From assembly GCA_002716625.1 (NCBI GenBank), contig PBAS01000022.1, forward strand, positions 1 through 56,459: a DNA stretch of 56,459 nt, given 5' to 3'. The notes under the pieces were generated by a model, which worked only from the letters and a program-made list of their open reading frames with translations, was not told the DNA's origin and did not search any database. Made by a program: the position numbers and the translations under genes. The DNA comes from Phycisphaeraceae bacterium. GTDB lineage: Bacteria > Planctomycetota > Phycisphaerae > Phycisphaerales > Phycisphaeraceae. This document shows, piece by piece, positions 1-9,202 of the stretch (positions within the stretch are counted from its first letter, which is position 1; each line of letters begins with the position of its first letter).

Positions 1-736
1 CGCCAATATTCTCGCCATATTGGTCGTAAAACCATTCCCCGCCCAAGTAGCCATCAAACCCCATTTTGATCAATGCGGCAAACATCTGGTCAATCGGCAG
101 ATCACCTTTCTCCACGGGGCATACAACCATCTTTCGGTCATCTGACACCGCGTCATGGTAGTGCGTATGACGTACAAGGTGACCCTGATCAGCAATGGTT
201 ATGTCCAGGGGTTCACCCATCCTGTATGGATGCATGTTGTCATAATGAATACCCGTATCCCCATCGCCAGCCATCCGAACGATTGCAGCGGCAGTGGTCG
301 CACAACTTGCCCAATCATGGGTCTCAAGCCAAACCTCAACACCCACATCGAATGCAAGGCGTGCTGCAGCCTGCAGGTTTCACGCACAATGCTCCATGAT
401 CCTGTCGGCCAACTGATTCGCCAGGCCGCCCACAGAACACCCGGATCCCTGGACACTCCAAATCCGCTGCAAGATCCAGTCATGCCGGCAACTGCACGAG
501 GAAATCATCTGCCACAAGTTTAAGACTTAAACCGAGAAAACATGCAGCGATCCCAGCCTGTTCCAACTGCTCCCGAAAATGCATGCGTTGGCTGTTTGGG
601 GCCGTAATTTCCACCCCATGACGGGACCAGCATCACACCGAAATTCAACCCCCTGATATCCATATTGAGTTGCTGCTTCTATGGCCTGCACAAGCGGCCA
701 ATTTGGACATGCAAAGGTTGTGAAGCTAAGTTTCAT
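1..736 (-). pseudogene. Broken sugar phosphate isomerase/epimerase (xylose isomerase-like TIM barrel), cut by the window edge
   Basis: Read on the minus strand, the start (MKLSFTTFACPNW, then YGYQGVEFRCD) is a typical N-terminus of the AP-endonuclease-2/xylose isomerase-like TIM-barrel family. The frame then fails. At about 615-625 the matching sequence (HGVEITAPNSQRMHF) continues in another frame. In-frame TGA codons occur at 480-482 and 380-382, each in a position where CGA (Arg) would restore the frame. A second frameshift lies between them near 430-445. Past the second stop the frame is open to base 1 and still family-like: VGVEVWLETHDW, GIHYDNMHPYRMGEP, HTHYHD, and GGEWFYDQY near the window edge, with the expected metal-binding His/Glu/Asp residues. 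The gene is therefore recognisable over its whole visible length but cannot be translated as one protein. It is either a recent pseudogene or a stretch of poor sequence. Clean ORFs in the neighbouring genes favour real decay. Confidence 0.75.
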
Positions 737-918
737 GAGCCCAAGCAGTCGCCACGACGACCAAAGGCGGCATGGCGTTGCTCAATAAACGATGGCAGCC
801 GGACAATATCATAATGTTATAATCGTAGCCAACTGAACAAAGGCGACTTTCCCGCAATCTGAGTCAATGGGCCCGTGACACGACCACCCGATTCCATCGG
901 CCAACACGGATAAAAACA

Positions 919-1809
919 GTGACGAAACACGTCTGGATCAATGGTGAACTGGTGGACGAGAAGCAGGCAACCGTCAGTGTCTTTGATCATGGATTGCTAT
1001 ATGGCGACGGTGTATTTGAAGGAATTCGAGTCTATGGCGGGCGAGTTTTCAAACTTGCCAGCCACCTCCGCAGGCTGGATGAATCGGCAAGGGCAATCCG
1101 ACTGGAGCCCCCATATAACAATGAACAATTGACCAGCGCGATACACAAAACAGTCCACGCCAACGGTCTTGATGACGGCTATATCCGCCTCTGCGTAACC
1201 CGCGGCACAGGTACTCTTGGGCTTAATCCCTTCCACTGCACCAAACCCTGCACATTCATTATCGCCGACTCGATCACGCTCTATCCTCAAAAACAATATG
1301 AGGAGGGGATGAGTATCATCACTTCCTCGGTTATCCGTAACCACCCCTCAGCCATCAGTCCACGGATCAAGAGCCTTAATTACCTCAATAACATTCTAGC
1401 TAAAGCCGAGGCCATTGACGCTGGCATGCTGGAAGCAGTCATGCTCAATCACCAAGGGTTCGTTGCCGAATGCACTGGTGATAACATTTTCATCGCCAAG
1501 AACACCGGATCGAATACCCCACCGCTACTCATCACACCGCCACTGCATGCTGGTATCCTTGAGGGCGTCACTCGCAACACGGTTATCCAACTTGCTCACG
1601 AGACCGGATACAAAGTATTGCAGACCGACCTCACCAAACACGATCTCTACACTGCCAACGAAATATTCCTCACTGGCACTGCGGCGGAAGTAATTCCGGT
1701 GACCGCCGTCGACGGCCGACAGATATCCGATGGCAAACCGGGCGAGGTGACACGGGCACTTATTAATGCATTTCGCCAACTCGTTGAAAACAATGCGCCG
1801 GAAGACTGA
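919..1809 (+). CDS. ilvE: Branched-chain amino acid aminotransferase (class IV, PLP)
   Basis: This 296-residue protein has the usual length and motifs of bacterial IlvE: the N-terminal WINGELV and DHGLLYGDGVFEGIRVY blocks, the PLP lysine K151 in PRIKSLNYLNN, the phosphate-binding EAVMLNHQGFVAECTGDNIF block and the C-terminal EIFLTGTAAEVIPV block. It transfers the amino group between leucine, isoleucine or valine and 2-oxoglutarate in the cytoplasm, the last step of branched-chain amino acid synthesis. The start is GTG. Other fold-type IV enzymes (D-amino acid aminotransferase, 4-amino-4-deoxychorismate lyase) are related, but the EGIRVY block and the length favour IlvE. About 220 bp separate it from the next gene. 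Confidence 0.93.
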   Translation: MTKHVWINGELVDEKQATVSVFDHGLLYGDGVFEGIRVYGGRVFKLASHLRRLDESARAIRLEPPYNNEQLTSAIHKTVHANGLDDGYIRLCVTRGTGTLGLNPFHCTKPCTFIIADSITLYPQKQYEEGMSIITSSVIRNHPSAISPRIKSLNYLNNILAKAEAIDAGMLEAVMLNHQGFVAECTGDNIFIAKNTGSNTPPLLITPPLHAGILEGVTRNTVIQLAHETGYKVLQTDLTKHDLYTANEIFLTGTAAEVIPVTAVDGRQISDGKPGEVTRALINAFRQLVENNAPED

Positions 1810-2031
1810 CCCCAACGGGGCACAAACCCAAATGGCTTCCTTGGTAACTCACCCTGAACAGCCGCATTGAAACCTTATGTGGAAAACTTCTCGAAATATC
1901 GATGCATAGTCACAAATACCACCAATCCTCTTCCGCCTTTCAGGAGAAATACCAGGACAGGAGCACAACCAGCCAACAACCGTGACCTTCACCCAGCCCC
2001 ATCTCCAGAACTGCCTGACTCTTGCCGCCGC

Positions 2032-3333
2032 ATGCCAAAGTCCCAACCACTGACATATCTCACTGATGACATGCCAGGCATCGACGGGGTTATCCGACAG
2101 CGCCGAGAAGATTTCTTTGTTGAAGAACAGCCTCTTTATGAGCCATACGGAGAGGGAGAACATCTTTACCTATTCGTTGAGAAGTGTGGCCAGACGACCT
2201 CGGATATTATCCGGCGAGTCGCAAAAATGTTTAGCGTCCGACGCAGAGACATTGGCTATGCCGGGCTCAAGGACAAGCACGCTATAACACGCCAGCACCT
2301 ATCGGTTTACCTGCCTGACAGGAGCAACGATGAAAAATTTCTCTCGCGATTTGAATTCACGCCAATGAAGTTAATCTGGTCACAACGACACATTAACAAG
2401 TTGCGGCGAGGGCACCTTCGAGCCAATCGTTTCATCATTTACATCCGCAATATAGAGCCGGCATCCGTCGTTGATGCGAAACAAATCTTGGATCACCTGA
2501 TTCAAACGGGGCTGCCCAACTACGTGGGGCACCAACGGTTCGGCTATCGTGGCACCAATCACGAATTAGGCAGACTACTCCTGCTGTGCCGATGGCAGGA
2601 ATTACTGGACCTGCTACTTGGTGGGCCAAAACCAACGGATGCCGAAGCGACGAGAACAGGACGGGAGTTCTATGATCAGGGTGACTACTCAGCCGCCCTA
2701 GAGGTGTGGCCCAAGCACCTGCGCCACGACCGACAAGCCTTGGACCATCTGCGGCAAGGCAGACTACCCAAGGAAGCGGTCATGGGCATCGACCGCCAAC
2801 AGCGAGGATTTCTAATCAGCGCTCTACAGAGTGAAATATTCAACCATGTACTTGACCAACGAATCCGGGCGGGCCTTTTCAGGCAGTTAATTGCTGGCGA
2901 CCTGGGGTGGAAACATGAAAACCACAGTGTCTTTTCCGTCGACCAGGAAACCGCGACCAAGGACAATGGTTCAGGTGGCCGAGTTGAAAACCTCGAAGTC
3001 TCACCAAGCGGCCCCATGTGGGGTGCAAAAATGCTCAAGGCCTCTGGACAGGTACGTACTTGGGAAACAGAGGCACTGCATGATTTCAAGATTTCAGAAC
3101 AAGATTTCAATTGCATTGACCATATTGATGCCAAGGGAACACGGCGGCCACTGCGCGTGACTGTCGATCAAGCAGATATCAGTAGCGGGGCCGATGACCA
3201 CGGTCCCTATGTACGTCTCGCTTTTGATTTACCTCGCGGCGCTTTTGCCACCACCTTGCTAAGAGAAATCATGAAAAACAAAAACATCGACTCGCCAGCA
3301 TCACCAGCGGCCAACCGGAGCAAGCAGTTATGA
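2032..3333 (+). CDS. truD: tRNA pseudouridine(13) synthase TruD
   Basis: The protein isomerises U13 in tRNA. The family signature YAGLKDKHAITRQHLSVYL holds the catalytic aspartate (KDK), and the TruD-type blocks NYVGHQRFGYRG and RGAFATTLLREIM follow. The open frame extends upstream to a TTG at 1867, but that extra 55-residue stretch is low-complexity and proline-rich. The family-like sequence begins at the ATG at 2032 (MPKSQPLTYLTDDMPG), giving 433 residues. The stop overlaps the next gene as ATGA, so truD and mfnB are probably translationally coupled. Confidence 0.9.
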   Translation: MPKSQPLTYLTDDMPGIDGVIRQRREDFFVEEQPLYEPYGEGEHLYLFVEKCGQTTSDIIRRVAKMFSVRRRDIGYAGLKDKHAITRQHLSVYLPDRSNDEKFLSRFEFTPMKLIWSQRHINKLRRGHLRANRFIIYIRNIEPASVVDAKQILDHLIQTGLPNYVGHQRFGYRGTNHELGRLLLLCRWQELLDLLLGGPKPTDAEATRTGREFYDQGDYSAALEVWPKHLRHDRQALDHLRQGRLPKEAVMGIDRQQRGFLISALQSEIFNHVLDQRIRAGLFRQLIAGDLGWKHENHSVFSVDQETATKDNGSGGRVENLEVSPSGPMWGAKMLKASGQVRTWETEALHDFKISEQDFNCIDHIDAKGTRRPLRVTVDQADISSGADDHGPYVRLAFDLPRGAFATTLLREIMKNKNIDSPASPAANRSKQL

Positions 3334-4043
3334 CCAACCGACCGGTACGATTACTGGTCAGTGTCCGGACTGCGGCCGAAGCCCAGTCAGCCCTAGCCGG
3401 AGGCGCCGACATCATCGACATTAAGGAGCCGAACCGCGGCCCCATGGGGCAGGCAGATGCCGCCATCATTCAGGCCATCACCGCTACCGTGGGCAGCCAA
3501 GCACCGGTCAGTGCCGCGTTGGGAGATTTAAACATCTCTCACCCACCACAAGTCCTGCCTGATTTATATTTCGTGAAGATAGGTTTGGCCCAGGCACCAA
3601 CCCATTGGCAAAAGCATCTAACGAGGGCATTCGGCCGACTGCGCCCGGCCCGTGCCGTCGTCGTTGCCTATGCCGATGCCAAGCGGACTTCGGCACCTGC
3701 GGTTGACCAGGTACTCCAATGGGCAATACAGCATCGGCCCGCCGGGCTGCTGATCGACACCGCGGTCAAGGATTCCAGCAACCTATTTAATTGGTTGGAC
3801 AGCGCCTCAGTCCGCTTTCTAATCAAAAAAACCCAACAGGAAAACTTAATGATCGGACTCGCCGGCTCACTCCATGGCGCGGCATTGCAACATGCTATAA
3901 CCTTGAATCCTGATATCGTCGCCGTACGTGGCGCCGCTTGCGGCGAGGGAATTCGTACAAGTCAAATCCAATTGAATCGCGTAGTCGACATAGCTAAAAT
4001 CATTTCAACACATAACCAGCCTTTGGATCGCCGCGCAGGTTGA
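3330..4043 (+). CDS. mfnB: (5-Formylfuran-3-yl)methyl phosphate synthase (DUF556, MfnB-like)
   Basis: In methanogens and methylotrophs, MfnB joins two glyceraldehyde-3-phosphates to make the furan precursor of methanofuran, the C1 carrier of the tetrahydromethanopterin pathway. The 237-residue protein has the family N-terminus (RLLVSVRTAAEAQSALAGG, then ADIIDIKEPNRGPMG), the catalytic lysines (IKEP and FVKIG), and the C-terminal GLAGSL and IVAVRGAAC blocks. It overlaps truD by four bases at the 5' end. At its 3' end it overlaps the convergent kinase gene by 44 bp. That kinase is the next enzyme family in the same pathway, which strengthens both assignments. Planctomycetes are known to carry H4MPT-linked C1 genes. 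Whether methanofuran is the end product here is inference. Confidence 0.85.
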   Translation: MTNRPVRLLVSVRTAAEAQSALAGGADIIDIKEPNRGPMGQADAAIIQAITATVGSQAPVSAALGDLNISHPPQVLPDLYFVKIGLAQAPTHWQKHLTRAFGRLRPARAVVVAYADAKRTSAPAVDQVLQWAIQHRPAGLLIDTAVKDSSNLFNWLDSASVRFLIKKTQQENLMIGLAGSLHGAALQHAITLNPDIVAVRGAACGEGIRTSQIQLNRVVDIAKIISTHNQPLDRRAG

Positions 4044-4629
4044 CCACCTCGATGACTGGAACCCCAGCTGCAACAACTGGGAAATCCGGATCGACAAGAC
4101 CAATAGCAGCAGCCGATTTCAGACCACACCCCCTTGGAGGACTCGTCGACTTTAACAGCACCAGCTGATCAGCTGATACCTGCATAGCAATACGAGCAGC
4201 AATTGAATCGCTGGTAAATGTCCACTGATGTGGAACATCCGCAACCGTACCTTTTAGATTAGCCAGCCACGCAAGAGGATCAACCACGGCGATTTCCTGC
4301 GCAGACCACGCTGCCCTGCAACTGTCAACATCAACAACCAAACGGCACCGCGAAACCATTGACATCACCAGATGCGTATTGAAGTGCATTGCCCGCACTG
4401 CCAGCCAGTGACCATGCTCTTTGCCCAGATGATGCAGGGTATCGAACTGCCGCACCAAATCCGCCACACCACCACCGCCAACAATTAATAACCGTTGATG
4501 GGCACTGCAATTTTGCAGAAACCGCCCCAATCGTGCGGCCAAGCCGCTCAGATCAAGCAGACTTCCACCAAGTTTAATCACATGAATCTTGTTCACGGCG
4601 GCCACGTTGTTTTCGAATTCCTTGGTCAA
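4000..4629 (-). CDS. mfnE: Amino acid kinase family protein, MfnE-like (aminomethylfuran phosphate kinase)
   Basis: The protein belongs to the amino acid kinase fold: VIKLGGSLLD at the N-terminus binds ATP, LLIVGGGGVADLVRQFD is the substrate loop, TFTSDSIAARIA is the SDS-type block and QLVLLKSTSPP is the nucleotide block. MfnE phosphorylates [5-(aminomethyl)furan-3-yl]methyl phosphate in methanofuran synthesis, and small stand-alone kinases of this type sit beside C1 genes. The 209-residue length fits. The first possible start is TTG at 4629. GTG codons at 4605 and 4596 are alternatives, since conserved sequence starts just after them. The 3' end overlaps mfnB by 44 bp in convergent orientation. 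A glutamate- or uridylate-kinase-like role is less likely given the neighbour. Confidence 0.75.
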   Translation of the reverse strand: MTKEFENNVAAVNKIHVIKLGGSLLDLSGLAARLGRFLQNCSAHQRLLIVGGGGVADLVRQFDTLHHLGKEHGHWLAVRAMHFNTHLVMSMVSRCRLVVDVDSCRAAWSAQEIAVVDPLAWLANLKGTVADVPHQWTFTSDSIAARIAMQVSADQLVLLKSTSPPRGCGLKSAAAIGLVDPDFPVVAAGVPVIEVVNLRGDPKAGYVLK

Positions 4630-5308
4630 TTATGGCCCCACATCCTACTTTTTATCCCTGCATGATACCCACGCCAATTCCGCAGAGGGCCTGGCAATCA
4701 GCCTTCCGAGTGGTACGGGGGACCTGTTCAAAATCAACAACGGCCGCTTCCCTGGCTTGTGAATAAGCGTGACAAACGGTGCCAGGATGCACGCGGCAGT
4801 TGCGCTGAGGCGTTGCATTAGATTCGCCCCAATGGCGATAGCTGGCTGGGAGAAATCCAATCGGTTTGGAGAAAGAATTTATAGGGTGAAGGCGGGCGGT
4901 GGGGGTCCGACCGGAAAAAACCCATGGATTGGCCAGGAATTAGAGTACTGGCATTTAGAATCGACCACGGCCGATAATCGGTCATTCCCGGTAAAATTGG
5001 GGCTGCCATGGGCCAATTACACAATCCTCCCAGCCGATTACCGCACACAACCCTAGATAATTAACCTCGACATGCACAATGAAAGATCAATCGGTATACT
5101 TATTCGTCTGCGGACACCTTGGGGGCTGGGTGGACCGCTCAAAGACTGAATTGCCCCATGCAAACCTACACCCCTAACCGAGGTGCTTGTACCCCTAAAA
5201 TGCGAGTCTAGCCCAGCTAATAGGCCCTGCAGGTCACGTGAAGGGCACAATCCGCCCGCAGGCATTCGCAACCTCAATCCGGGTTTAAGCAGCAAAGGAT
5301 ATTTGCCC
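4630..5308. other. Intergenic region without a recognisable gene
   Basis: This 679-bp gap lies between the divergent mfnE and heme-oxygenase-like genes. Open frames of 70-95 codons exist on both strands, but none resembles a protein family or has a convincing ribosome binding site. No RNA gene, long repeat or terminator was recognised. It may hold divergent promoters. Confidence 0.5.
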
Positions 5309-6181
5309 ATGAGCATCGGCACAGCACGACAACACGCCCTCGGCGACCATATTTGCCATCAGGCTCAACAGTACGCAGACCGCGTCAACCAGTCTGAGTT
5401 GGCGATTAGTTGTAGAAACTTGACATTGTCCAAGGTCCGTTATCAGGGATATGTCGCCGCCATGTACCCCATTGTCGTGGGTTTCAATCGCGCTCTTATT
5501 CGCAGCATCGCAAAGGTCGACCATGTTCGCGAACACCGGCTGGTCAAGTATCTGTGCGAACAACTCCAAGAAGAACAGGACCACAATGCCATGTGGCGCC
5601 GGAAGATGGAAGAACTTCACATTGACCATGAGGCTCTCTATCTGGATCTTGAAAATTACCTTGCCAAGTTCAGTGACCAACAGTTAGATAATATGACAGA
5701 ACAGGTCCTTGAGGCCGCTCGCATCGACATTACCAAGGTAACACCTGGCGCATTCCCCGACCCGGTCGTACCTGAACCGGTCCTGGCCCTCTACCATTAC
5801 CTATATAAAACCGCGATTGATCCGGCCATTCATTACTGGGAACATTTCGCATGCCAAACCGCTGTCGAATGCATCATCTACAGCGTCGTTTCCGAATCGG
5901 TCTATCCGGGAGTTTCCCAACGCGAGGAACTTAACCCCGGCCGTTCCACTTTGATTTGGTGGAAGGAGCACGCCAGCCAAGGGTCCGAGGATGGTGAAAA
6001 ACGAACCGATGAAGAAAAGCACCTGGAGATGGCCCGGCTAGCAATGAACCGCAGCGAAAAGGCAAACCAATTGCACGACCAAATCCTATCACGCGCCGAA
6101 GATGCGATGCGCTTATTTGCTGGCACTGCAATCTGCCACGATCAGGATTATGCAACATTCACGGTGACGCCTTACCTTTAA
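5309..6181 (+). CDS. Heme-oxygenase-fold protein, possible diiron oxidase (TenA/CADD-like)
   Basis: This 290-residue all-helical protein resembles the TenA/PqqC/CADD heme-oxygenase-like superfamily that includes heme-oxygenase-like diiron oxidases. Candidate metal ligands are visible: LQEEQDHNAMW (residues 86-96), E187 in TAVECIIYS, H221 in WWKEHAS and H238 in DEEKHLEMA. The spacing is similar to, but not an exact match for, the CADD/UndA ligand pattern. The ORF is open further upstream (from 5183), but that part is not protein-like. The ATG at 5309 opens the helical region. Superfamily members make cofactors (thiamine, PQQ, p-aminobenzoate) or cleave fatty acids. The substrate here is unknown and the neighbours give no clue. 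Confidence 0.55.
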   Translation: MSIGTARQHALGDHICHQAQQYADRVNQSELAISCRNLTLSKVRYQGYVAAMYPIVVGFNRALIRSIAKVDHVREHRLVKYLCEQLQEEQDHNAMWRRKMEELHIDHEALYLDLENYLAKFSDQQLDNMTEQVLEAARIDITKVTPGAFPDPVVPEPVLALYHYLYKTAIDPAIHYWEHFACQTAVECIIYSVVSESVYPGVSQREELNPGRSTLIWWKEHASQGSEDGEKRTDEEKHLEMARLAMNRSEKANQLHDQILSRAEDAMRLFAGTAICHDQDYATFTVTPYL

Positions 6182-6410
6182 AGATAGCTAACTAGGTTCA
6201 TACAGCCCCCCCTCATTACCAGTTAGCCAAGAGTCAGCTGGAATTTCACATGGACAAGATTCCGCCGTTGCGATTCGACTCCGAAACCTGCAGGCTCTGA
6301 ACTGATTCAATTTTCAATACCTGCATTCCAAAATAGTTTTAGTCGGACTGGTATTGTCGGCATGGCAACACCATATGCGATAAAAACCTGAACCATGATA
6401 TGATTAATAT

Positions 6411-7643
6411 ATGACTAACCGCATTGACGACCAACCAACCTTCGTAGCGCACCTCGAATGCAGTGAGACGGGCAAACAATATCCAGCTGACCAGTTGCAC
6501 GGCCTATCTGACGCCGGCAAGCCACTGCTCGTACGCTATGATCTGCCGGCATTATCCTTGGCAATTGACCGTGATGTCCTCCGGTCTCGACCACAGGATA
6601 TATGGCGGTACCGGGAATTTCTCCCTGTCCGTGAAAAACAAAGCATAGTTAGCCTAGGGGAATCAATGACCCCACTGCTACCATGCCTAAACCTTCAGGA
6701 TCAGACTGGCGGCAGTGCAATCTACATCAAGGATGAAGGTCGTTTGCCAACCGGATCATTCAAGGCCCGGGGCTTGTGCCTTGCCGTTTCGATGGCCAAG
6801 GAACTGGGAGTCAAGAAGATTGCCATGCCCACCAATGGCAATGCGGGCGCAGCGCTTGCTGCCTACGCAGCGCGGGCGGGTATTGAATGTTTTGTCTTCT
6901 GCCCCGATGACACCCCGCAGATCAATATCCGAGAAATCGCAGCACAAAATGCGAGTGTTTGGTGCGTCAATGGCTACATCAACGACTGCGGAAAGATCGT
7001 TGGCGATGGCAAGGCGGCCATGAACTGGTTCGACATGTCAACCCTTAAAGAACCATACCGGATTGAGGGCAAGAAAACGATGGGCCTGGAACTGGCCGAA
7101 CAGTTCAATTGGGAACTGCCGGATGTAATTATGTACCCCACGGGGGGCGGTACCGGCCTAATCGGCATGTGGAAGGCCTTCGCCGAACTTGAGGCAATCG
7201 GATGGATCGGCAGCAAGAAACCGAGAATGGTCGCCGTCCAAGCCAGCGGCTGCGCACCCATTGTCAAGGCCTTCGAAGAAGGTGCCAAACACGCCTCGCC
7301 ATGGGCCAACGCCCACACTGTCGCTGCTGGAATCCGCGTTCCAGCAGCAGTTGGTGATTTCCTGATTCTCCAAGGCGTTCGCGAAAGCGATGGGTTTGCC
7401 ATTGCTGTTGACGATGACCAGATCCTCCAGGCACGCCATGAAATTTCCTGCAAAGAAGGCGTTCTTATGTGCCCGGAGGGAGCCGCAACCTACGCAGCTT
7501 ACAAGCAGGGACTCGCTGAAGGCCTGATTACCAAGGATGAATCGGTAATTCTGTTCAACTGTGCCACCGGCCTGAAATATCCGCTTGCCCCTGTCGAAAA
7601 CACATTGGATTATACCAAACCGATCGACTACTCCAGCCTTTAA
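6411..7643 (+). CDS. thrC: Threonine synthase
   Basis: PLP-dependent conversion of O-phosphohomoserine to threonine. The 410-residue protein has the N-terminal cysteine/TG segment (LECSETGKQYPADQ), the Schiff-base lysine K118 in PTGSFKARG, the MPTNGNAGAALAAYAA phosphate/PLP loop, a PTGGGTGLIGMWKAF glycine loop and CPEGAATYAAY near the C-terminus. Length and order match plant/bacterial-type threonine synthase. The start is an ATG close behind an A/T-rich leader without an obvious Shine-Dalgarno sequence. It stands alone between gaps of about 230 bp upstream and 50 bp downstream. Confidence 0.93.
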   Translation: MTNRIDDQPTFVAHLECSETGKQYPADQLHGLSDAGKPLLVRYDLPALSLAIDRDVLRSRPQDIWRYREFLPVREKQSIVSLGESMTPLLPCLNLQDQTGGSAIYIKDEGRLPTGSFKARGLCLAVSMAKELGVKKIAMPTNGNAGAALAAYAARAGIECFVFCPDDTPQINIREIAAQNASVWCVNGYINDCGKIVGDGKAAMNWFDMSTLKEPYRIEGKKTMGLELAEQFNWELPDVIMYPTGGGTGLIGMWKAFAELEAIGWIGSKKPRMVAVQASGCAPIVKAFEEGAKHASPWANAHTVAAGIRVPAAVGDFLILQGVRESDGFAIAVDDDQILQARHEISCKEGVLMCPEGAATYAAYKQGLAEGLITKDESVILFNCATGLKYPLAPVENTLDYTKPIDYSSL

Positions 7644-7692
7644 ACCTGACTATAACCAAACTAGGGGGGGGGTACGGACCAGCAACATGAAT

Positions 7693-9192
7693 TCACTCAA
7701 CCACCAACTCTTGATGTTCCCGCTTACCCTCCACTCCAGACTCTTGAATCACCATGACATCAGCATTGACTCTGTTTTTTTCAACGGGCAGTTCGTTAAT
7801 AATGACACGCAAGGCCACCTCCACTTCCATATTAAATAGTCGCAACACAGGGTCTCGTAACGGCTGCCAATCGGGCAAGAAAGACCAATCAAATACGATA
7901 TCCACCTGATTTTCAGCAGGAAGTTTCTCGTACCACGATTGACGCATCCCATCGACTGGCCCCCTTGAATGATTTGCCGGGGCCAAGAACAGTTTAACTG
8001 AATCTGTATGCGGCAAATGGCCTATCGGCTGTAGGCTCGCAGATTGGTCCCCAGATGCGTTCAGAAATTCCAACATGGATTGAATCTGGTCACCCCGCAC
8101 ATGTAAAACATACCCACGACCCTCATAATCCACGACGGATAATTGATATCCGGCAATCTGGGAACTGCCTGGATAGGACTTTTCAGTCACAACTGTGAGT
8201 AAATCCGTGGCGGCAGACACCTCGGGGATTGGGGCCCCATCTTCATCATCAACAATCCGACATGATGCGCCGGACACCTCCACACGGAATGGCTCCACAA
8301 CACTTAATCGAGCCTGCTTGCTGTGATTAGCAAATTCCCGCAGGGTTGCCAAACATTTTCGCGTACTTGCCCCAGTCAACACCAACTGCCACGCAACCGC
8401 TTGGGGTGGATTGGCATGCATCGCCAAGACCGAAGTCGTATGGCTTTCAATCTCCACCAATTCCAAGAATGATCGCGTCACAAGGGATGAAACTGCGGCC
8501 AGGTACTCGGCATCGAGACTAGGCGACCCAATTGGCTTGTCTGGCACAACATCTTCGTGCGACTCTTGTTTCACCGTTGAATCCAGCCGAATTGACGCCG
8601 TGCCTTCCACCCGGTCCAACTGCGTACCCCCCAATGCTGCCCCTACTACTGGCTGCATCTTTCTGGAGCCATCGCTTGCCCTCGACTTAGATTTCTCCTG
8701 ATCGACACGACTTACCACAACGCCCACTACGGGGCCATCGGGCAGCGGATAAACTGGCGGTTCAACCTGTCCGTGCTGCGATACAAGCAGGGACTCGTCA
8801 CCCGCTGTGGTTGATGACGCAAAGGGATTCAAACCAACCAGAAAATATACCGACACGCTGATGATCACGATTACGGCAATGCCACTGCAGATCCACAGGC
8901 GTTTATAATCCCCCTGATGCCTGCGCAATTCAGTACCCGATGGGACTTCTGACAGGAGAAGCTGGCGTTCTAGATGTTGATTGATCTGCTCCTGTGCCTC
9001 ACAGAGTAAATCCAAGGGCGGTTGGACTTGCGGCGTCTGCCGTAACTGCTGCCGATCCTGAACCATCTGATTGACCAATTTGCGTAATGGCCCATCTAGC
9101 CACAACTGCTCCTCAAAACGCCGCCGCGCATCGATGCCCAAATCGCCTTCGAGATAATCAAGCAGGGCTTGTTGATCGTACCGACCTACCAT
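7693..9192 (-). CDS. Membrane-anchored anti-sigma-like protein with a large outer domain
   Basis: A cytoplasmic N-terminal ~100 residues (YDQQALLDYLEGDL, then EEQLWLDGPLRKLVNQM) resemble the short helical anti-sigma domains that planctomycetes pair with ECF sigma factors. One transmembrane segment follows (WICSGIAVIVIISVSVYFLVG, trimmed here, about residues 108-128). The remaining ~370 residues are polar, would lie outside the cytoplasm and match nothing I recognise. The gene starts 10 bp after the end of the ECF sigma gene and is surely co-transcribed with it. The role as a sigma regulator is inferred from this position and topology. No zinc-binding HxxxCxxC motif is present. Confidence 0.65.
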   Translation of the reverse strand: MVGRYDQQALLDYLEGDLGIDARRRFEEQLWLDGPLRKLVNQMVQDRQQLRQTPQVQPPLDLLCEAQEQINQHLERQLLLSEVPSGTELRRHQGDYKRLWICSGIAVIVIISVSVYFLVGLNPFASSTTAGDESLLVSQHGQVEPPVYPLPDGPVVGVVVSRVDQEKSKSRASDGSRKMQPVVGAALGGTQLDRVEGTASIRLDSTVKQESHEDVVPDKPIGSPSLDAEYLAAVSSLVTRSFLELVEIESHTTSVLAMHANPPQAVAWQLVLTGASTRKCLATLREFANHSKQARLSVVEPFRVEVSGASCRIVDDEDGAPIPEVSAATDLLTVVTEKSYPGSSQIAGYQLSVVDYEGRGYVLHVRGDQIQSMLEFLNASGDQSASLQPIGHLPHTDSVKLFLAPANHSRGPVDGMRQSWYEKLPAENQVDIVFDWSFLPDWQPLRDPVLRLFNMEVEVALRVIINELPVEKNRVNADVMVIQESGVEGKREHQELVVE

Positions 9193-9202
9193 TGAAGTTC
9201 TC

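Noticed and set aside
4769..5056. 95-codon frame in the gap after mfnE
   Set aside because: No family resemblance and no convincing ribosome binding site; an opposing frame of similar length covers the same DNA.
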